Shown here: positions 57,930-64,000 of the stretch, piece after piece
Numbering within the stretch: the stretch's first letter is position 1
Layout: every line of letters begins with the position of its first letter
Source of the DNA: Balaenoptera acutorostrata
Taxonomy: Eukaryota; Chordata; Mammalia; Artiodactyla; Balaenopteridae
NCBI RefSeq assembly: GCF_949987535.1
Contig: NC_080067.1
Location: 32,578,039 to 32,642,038 of the forward strand
Direction: 5' to 3'
DNA length: 64,000 nucleotides
Notes under the pieces: model-generated
Told to the model about the DNA's origin: nothing
Seen by the model: only the letters and a program-made list of their open reading frames with translations
Database searches by the model: none
Translations under genes and position numbers: made by a program

Positions 57930-58893
57930 TCTAACTTTCTGTTTTTGTGGTCCCACAGCCTGCAGCACTGTAGTTCCTCTTGCTTCTGGTGTCTGCCCCC
58001 TAGTGGGTGAGGCTGGTCTAAGAGCCTTGTGCATGCTTCTTGGTGGGAGGGACTAGTGCCTATGCACTGGTGGTTGGAGCTGGGTCTTGTCCCTCTGGTG
58101 GGCAGGGCCATGTCAAGGGGTGTGTTTAGAGGTGGCTGTGAAGTCAGGAAGACTTTTGACAGCCTGTCTGCTGATGGGTGGGGCTTGTGTTCCCTCCCTG
58201 TTGGTTGTTTGTTTTGCCTGAAGCATCCCAGCATTGGAACCTAAGGGCTGTTGGGTGGGGTCAGGTCTTGGCATCAAAATGGCAGCCTCCAGGACAGCTC
58301 ACACCAATGAGTACTCCCCCAGTACCTCCACCACCAGGGTCCTTGTCCCTGTAGTGAGCCAAAGCTGCCTCCAACACCAGGAGACCCTCCAAGAAAAGCA
58401 GGTAGGTCTGGCACAGGCTCCTATGAAATCACTGCTTTTTCCCCTGGCCCCCAGTGCCCACAAGACCCTGCATGCACCCTTCAAGAATAGGGGTACATTT
58501 CCCCCAGCCCCATGGAGCTCCTGCAATCAAGCCTTGCTGGCCTTCAAAGCCAAATGCTCTGGGGGCTCCTCCTCTTGATACCAGACCCCCAGGCTGGAAA
58601 GCCTGATGTGGGGCTCAGAGGTCTCACTCCTGTGGGAGAACTTCTGAGATATAATTATTTTCCAGTTTGTGGGTCTCCCACCTAGAGGGTATGGGACTTG
58701 GTTGTATTGCAAATGCACCCCCCCCCCCCACCTTCTCACTGTGGCTTCTTCTTTGTCTTTGGAAGTAGAATATCTTTTTTGGTAGGTTCCAGTCTTTTTT
58801 GTCAATGGTTGTTGAGCAGTTAGTTAGTTGTGATTTTGGTGTTTTCATGAGAGGAGGTGAGCTCAGGTCCTTCTTCTCTGCCATCTTGTCCTG
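57930..58893 (-). promoter_or_regulatory. L1 E 5' UTR
   Basis: GC-richer, collinear with the 5' UTR of the young L1 ('gtgggtgaggctgg', 'ttccctccctgttggttgtt', 'ggtgagctcaggtccttctt' on the plus strand). It ends at the L1 start 'gacaagatggcagag'. A run of about 10 C lies near 58720. Confidence 0.75.
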
Positions 58894-60009
58894 GAATCTT
58901 GAATGCATTTTTATAAATCAATGTAAATTATCTGGCAATGATCTTTTGGTTTATGTTATCAAATCCCCTGTTTTCTCCAGTTAGAGTAAATGTCTTTCAT
59001 ACTCTGAAAATATGAGTTTGCTAAAAGTCTTAAATGGGCAAATCCATTTATGGAGTCAAACTCAAAAAGTGAGTTAGGGGGATACACCACAATTAGAGCA
59101 AAATTGCATGTACTCTTTCTAAACAAATCTCAGTATGGGTTTTTTTCAGTTTAAAAATATCTGTGACAAAGAGGAAGTTTGCTTTAAAAAAAAAAACCTG
59201 GCAAATCTTTCCATATTTGAAGGACCTAAATCTTCTTTATCAATTATTTGAAGAAAGATTACTATTACTCATTTGTGAGGAATATATGAAGTATTAAGGA
59301 AATAGTTATTGGGTATCTCTTAAATGGAAATCAAATAATTTGGTAGTAGGAAGACAGAGGCATTATGAGATGGTGAGGGAAGAAGGAAAAAATCCCAAAT
59401 CCATTCCTGGCCCTGCCTTAATTTCTCCTGAGTCCCCACCAAGTGTATCCCCAAACTCATCCAACTTGCTTCCAGTACAACACCTGCCCACTAGGGAACA
59501 CTTTTATTTCATCTATAAAAAGAGTAAGGAAATGCCTAATTCTTCTACTTTAGCATTACTACAGGTAGTTCAGAAATTCAAAATTAATACATAAAAAACA
59601 AAAACTTAAGTCATAAGGTAAATAAAGGTGAAAAAAACAGAGAACGTGTTAACTTGTAAAATGGAAAGCTCAGTGTTAGCATGAAAAAAAAACAATCAGT
59701 AATTGTTAAAATGGGTGGTGTGAAAAGATACCACCCAAATGTTTAATCTGTATGTCTGCATAGTGAATTGCACCATTCTCCACCTTGATGCTCAAGACAG
59801 AAATGGAGGGGGGGGGTGGATCCTAGAGTCTATTCTCTCCCTCATTTTCTATTACTGAATTACTTTCACCTACACACTGCTCATCAGTTAGTTAGGCACT
59901 GTTTAAGTCTTTCTGAAACCATCCTTTCTTCTCCATTTCCACTGTTATTTCTGTGTGTGTGCCTGTGTGTATGTGAATGTTTCAAGCTCCCATCATGTCT
60001 TATCTAACC
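58894..60009. other. unassigned DNA
   Basis: No gene recognised. A G run lies at about 59808-59815, and weak L2-like text begins near 59850. The 84-codon frame at 59340-59594 has no motif. Confidence 0.4.
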
Positions 60010-60240
60010 TAAAGCAATAGCTTGCTTCCAGTCTCATTTTTCTCATCCCACTCACTCCTCTTGCTGGTATATTGCCAGAGTGAACTTTCTAAAGGGCAAT
60101 TCTGATCTTGTTACTCTCACACTGAAATTCTTCAGGAGTCCCTCTACAGCTTTAAGGTTAAAGTAAACAAGTTTTTAACCTGCCCTCAAGGCCCTTTGCA
60201 ATGTTTGTTTGTCCTTTCTAGCTCTCCAGCATTTCCCAAT
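60010..60240 (+). mobile_element. L2-type LINE fragment, sense
   Basis: 'gcttgcttccagtctcattt', 'ttgccagagtgaactttcta', 'gggcaattctgatcttgtta', 'attcttcaggagtccctcta' and 'ctgccctcaaggccctttgc' match the C-terminal L2 ORF2 region. Confidence 0.72.
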
Positions 60241-60744
60241 TCACTACTCATTTATAAATATTTATATTGGGGGAGTTTTAATAGAAGCCTGTGCAGAGTA
60301 TGGGAAGAGTACACAGAAGGTGGTCAGGAAGCTTCATAGAGGAAGTTCCCGGGGGTGAGGGGGGATTAGATGCTTCCCAAACAGGTGATGGGAAGGAAGG
60401 AAGGGAAGATGCTCATGCATATGAGCAGGGATAGATGCACAAGGCTTGGTGAGACCAGGACATGGTTCAGTAGAGTGAGGTTTACAATACAATGTGTTGG
60501 TCATGGGAGGGGAAAACCCTGAAGTAAGGAAAGAGGTTCAAGGGTAAAATCCCAGAAATCTTTGTAACCCAAGGTAACGAATTTGAATTTTAAATATGGA
60601 GAGGTCATCAACATTCTACTAAAAATACTGTAGGCTGGTTAAGAGGAGAGATAGAAAAATAACAAGAGTTAGCAAAGTCTTCTCTGAAAATAAGTCACTT
60701 TATGGTTGATCACAATTATATTAAGGTTGTTAATTTAAAAAATC
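60241..60744. other. unassigned DNA
   Basis: Purine-rich (60300-60540), possibly an old dispersed element, but no family recognised. Confidence 0.35.
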
Positions 60745-61300
60745 ATGACATTCAGACAATGGAATATTATTCAGTGTTAAAAAGAAATGATCTATCAAGC
60801 CATGAAAAGACATGGAGGAACCTTAAAGTCATAATTACTAAGTGAAAGAAGCTAATCTGAAAAGGCTACATACTGTATGATTCCAACTATATGGCATTCT
60901 GAAAAAGGCCAAACTACGGAGACAGTAAAAAGACCAGTGCACTTTGGTGGGATGAGGGGAAGGAATGAACAGGTGAAGCACAGAGGATTTTTAGGGTAGT
61001 GAAAATTCTATGGTATTAAAATGATGGATACATATCATTATATATTTGCCCAAACCCATAGGATGTACACCAAGAATGAACCCTAAGGTAAACTATGGGC
61101 TTTGGGTAATTATGATGTGCTAATGTAGATTCATCAATTATAACTAATGTACCACTCTGGTGAGTGATATTGATAATGGGGGAGGCTATGCATGTGTGGG
61201 GACAGGGGGTATATGGGAAATCTCTGTACCTCCCTTTCAACTTTTTTGTGAACCTAAAACTGCATTAAAAAATGATGTCTTTAAAAATTACAAATAAAAA
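60745..61300 (+). mobile_element. old L1 3' fragment, sense
   Basis: 'caatggaatattattcagtg', 'ccatgaaaagacatggagga', 'aagtgaaagaagctaatctg', 'gaaaaggccaaactacggag', 'taccactctggtgagtgata' and an A-rich end match L1MC/L1ME-age ORF2 end and 3' UTR. Confidence 0.82.
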
Positions 61301-61339
61301 AAAATAAGAGCACTACAAGAAATTATCACAGTTAACAAA

Positions 61340-61862
61340 GTGATGTTTCAAAAACGTAAGTCAGATCATGTTGCTTCCTTACTTAAAAGCCTCCATTGCT
61401 TCTCAGGGCATTTGGAAGAAAATTGAGAATTCTTACCTTGCCTTCAGACGCCCTAAATGATCTGGCCCCAGACTTCCCGCTCCAACAGTGTGTCCTCCCA
61501 TCTCCACCATGCTCATTATGACATGTCAGTCACAGCAACATCACTTCTGTTTCTCAGCGATGCCCACATCAATCCTTCTGTAGGGACTCTGCATTTTTTC
61601 TTCCCCCACCCCACCCCAGAGTTCTCATTATCATGATTTTTGCATCCAGGCTCCTGTTTATTATTTGGATTTTCAGCTCAGTTGGCATCCCCTCATAATT
61701 ATCTTAATTCTATGTGTGCTTGTTCATTAGCTGTCTCATGCTAGAATATAAATTCCTGTTGAAGGGAGACCTTTTCTGCTTTCTTTAGGACCCTAATGCT
61801 GGCACCCAGAGGACTTTCTGGTACATAGTACCTCCTCAACAAATACATGTCGAATAAGTGAA
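61340..61862 (+). mobile_element. L2 LINE fragment with 3' end, sense
   Basis: 'taagtcagatcatgttgctt', 'taaaagcctccattgcttct', 'cgccctaaatgatctggccc' and 'agaatataaattcctgttga', then the L2 end 'tggtacatagtacctcctca' and 'acaaatacatgtcgaataag'. Confidence 0.78.
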
Positions 61863-64000
61863 AGAGAAGCTGAGGTGCCTCTTTTACAAAAGAAAACAAA
61901 AATTGATATCAAAATATCTGTTACCTTATGTTTTCTATGTATTTATACACAATATTATATTTATATGCATATATTTGTGATGTCCTTCTTTGTAATGAAC
62001 ACAAAAATGGAAAAATAAACATAGCAGCTACCAAATAAGTAAAATGTGAAAAACCCTCAAAAGGAAACAAATGAGAAAGATATAGGTGGCCCCACATGTG
62101 AAATATTTAACCTGTGTAGTTTGCCTCTTTTTTTCCTGCAAACCAAACAGTCCTAAGGAGAATAAAATGAGGAGCAGGAAGAGCTCATCCTTGATCCCAT
62201 CTGGAGAGCTAGTACAAAGACAGACTTAGAAGAAAGGGGACGAAAACATGCTGGGGTCACAGAAGGAAACTGAGTTGAAAGGAGGGAAAAAATCTGCATT
62301 CCAAGTCATTTGGAACAGAGAAGGAAGGGAGACATTATCAGAAGACAGTGTTCACCAGAGGCACAGTCTGAAAAAGAAATCGACATCTGTGAAAGTCTGG
62401 TGCGCCCCAGATCTGAGGGGGCAGATGAAGATTGTTTATGTAGCACAAGAAGGTGTTGGAAGAAGGAAGGAAAAAGCTCACATGGAAACATATGCTCTCC
62501 AAAGCTACTTGAAAAATAAAACATGCAGCAGAGAGAGAAACATCTGTGTTGCACACAGGCAGACCACCAGTAGTGAAGCAGGCTTGAGGTAGAAGCGAAA
62601 GGCGTACACAAACAAGATCGGACGTTATGTCTTGTCAAAATGACATGTAAAGGCTCTGGGTCTGCACATCATTCTCTGGTGAGTTAATGGGAACTCAGCC
62701 ATCTGGGGAAATCAAGGATGAGTAAACTAGCTGCCTTGGTGTGTTTTCACAGTTTTGCAGAAATGACAAAGCATTCACAAGTTTTTCCAGGGCTACTTTT
62801 TTTCCTACTTGGGGAGGGGGGGGCAGTGGTGGAAACCTTTAGAGTACAGTTTATTTTTTTCCTTGAGAAACATTAGAGCTTTTATTCCAAATCTACTGCA
62901 GCATTAGAAGCAGCTGGATTTCTCATCCTTTGACCATAGATTTTCAGCACATAATAGCCTTAGAAAGCACTACTTCACATTAATCAATGAATGTAGGAAT
63001 TTTTGTAAAACATTAAACAGATATATTTAAGAACATTAAGAATTTTGAAATCTGCAATATTCATCTTAATTGCTAAAACTGGTTATAATATTTAATAATT
63101 TGCTAAAGTATAAAAATAAATTTATATATACTCTCTATACTAACTCTATTGGTAAAATGAAAAGTTAAAAATCGGAAATCAAGACAATGTAGGTTACATA
63201 GAAATTAAACTAGAATTTTACCATGTTATAATTTATTATAACACAGATACCTATGTGTAAGTTTATATAAAACATGTAACCGTATTCATTTTTACATGGA
63301 TATAAACATAGCATGAGTTTATATACAGAATCAATCTTTCTTTAATTATAAATACCAACTCATTTCTAAAAGGTAGGGTCGCAGATGAATGATGATGCCA
63401 AAAGTAACAGAGGCAAATAAAAAAATAAAACATCAAGCCTGTGGCATCTGATATCCACCATGGGATTCCTGAAACTATTTAGAAAATTTATATAAAATGT
63501 GTAGAAAACACAAATAACTAAGGAAAGAAAACTATTAAAATTATAGAAACATATTTTGCAGTATATTAATAAGAATGTCAAAGACCTAAGCATATACAAC
63601 AATCAGAAAAGAGTAAGTGTGGGGTAAACATAGAAACCATAGAGTAACTTTAGCGTAAATGTGGGATAAGTGTAGACTAAGTGTGGTTGCAAAAATGAAA
63701 CTGAAAAATAAATTTTAGTCTATAGTGTAAAGATAAGCCAGGTCCAGGTCGAATCACAAATGTTAAATCAGTGATGTTTGGCTTTTGTGAAATCTTGGAA
63801 GCCTTTGTGCCCCTCTCCCTAAGCAAGTGCCCACCACCCAGTCACAACGAGGCTGTTCTGCGTGTAATTCACATAACTTTTCCTTCTTTTCATTCTGCCA
63901 CAGTAATACCACCACTGTGTACTACACCAGCATTCCTTGACATCTGCTATGGAAGGAACTTTCGCCTAACATTTATTGAGAATTCACTAAATGATCACTT
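61863..64000. other. unassigned DNA, no gene recognised
   Basis: The 62150-62640 part is GC-richer and holds overlapping frames on both strands (62248-62592 plus, 62306-62638 minus) without domains, start context or splice signals. The 63000-63720 part is very AT-rich. The right edge (63780-64000) is moderately GC-rich and may continue into something outside the window. Confidence 0.4.

Larger units (their letters stand above)
51990..58893 (-). mobile_element. L1 'E', near-full-length LINE-1 with two SINEs
   Basis: 3' UTR starts near 51990 ('tggagtatagttgatttaca'). ORF2 runs from about 52530 to 56640, ORF1 from about 57030 to 57900, and the 5' UTR to 58893, where the minus strand begins 'gacaagatggcagagaagaa'. 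SINEs interrupt at 52822-53156 and 53482-53817. A deletion of about 245 bp near 54120 carries a hairpin. Age is intermediate: it is less diverged than L1 C and D, more than the young L1. No convincing target duplication found. Confidence 0.88.

Noticed and set aside
62248..62638. Overlapping frames of 114 and 110 codons on opposite strands
   Set aside because: No domain, no signal of splicing, no matched codon pattern. A locally GC-richer patch lowers stop density by chance.

Overview
This window is nuclear DNA from a placental mammal. It is AT-rich and CpG-poor, and most of it is dead retrotransposons. I find no host protein-coding gene, no rRNA, no functional tRNA gene, no CRISPR array and no operon. 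Every long protein-like reading frame belongs to LINE-1 (L1). The tRNA-derived SINEs carry the head 'ttccctggtggc', the body 'actactgagcctg' and a tail ending in 'gacccaacacagcc' plus (AAAT)n. This is the CHR family shared by whales, hippos and ruminants. I see no BovB LINE and no Bov-tA/Bov-A2 SINE, so a cetacean is the most likely source. That is an inference from repeat content only.

Layout. 1-1780: mostly unassigned sequence. 1783-5575: L1 'A' (minus strand) with a nested L1 tail. 5785-6905: two old plus-strand L1 tails. 7458-7827: a SINE. 7841-12535: largely repeat-free sequence with a (TA)n tract. 12540-13523: MIR, an LTR-like repeat and a local duplication. 13660-23335: L1 'C' (minus), close to full length, split by two SINEs, a Tigger-type DNA transposon and a plus-strand L1 tail, with a tandem-unit 5' UTR. 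24130-28110: MIR, a long L2 and a SINE-MIR-SINE composite. 28111-35180: mainly unassigned single-copy-looking sequence. 35184-38241: MER5A/MER20-like elements, SINEs and two inverted L1 tails. 39413-51560: old L1 'D' (minus), split by a much younger full-length L1 at 41032-47656. 51990-58893: L1 'E' (minus) with two SINEs. 58894-64000: L2 fragments, an old L1 tail and unassigned sequence.

The nesting gives relative ages: L2 and MIR are oldest, then L1 A, C and D, then Tigger, then CHR SINEs and the young L1. All large L1s lie on the minus strand. If this is an intron, the host gene would more likely be on the plus strand.

The most interesting feature is the young L1. Its single 15-bp target duplication encloses about 750 bp beyond its A-rich 3' end, finishing with its own AATAAA and poly(A), which is a 3' transduction signature. 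Several SINEs show smaller versions of the same signature, and one 628-bp SINE-MIR-SINE block has a single shared target duplication. I found no evidence for a new functional system. The value of the window is as a record of retrotransposition and its errors.
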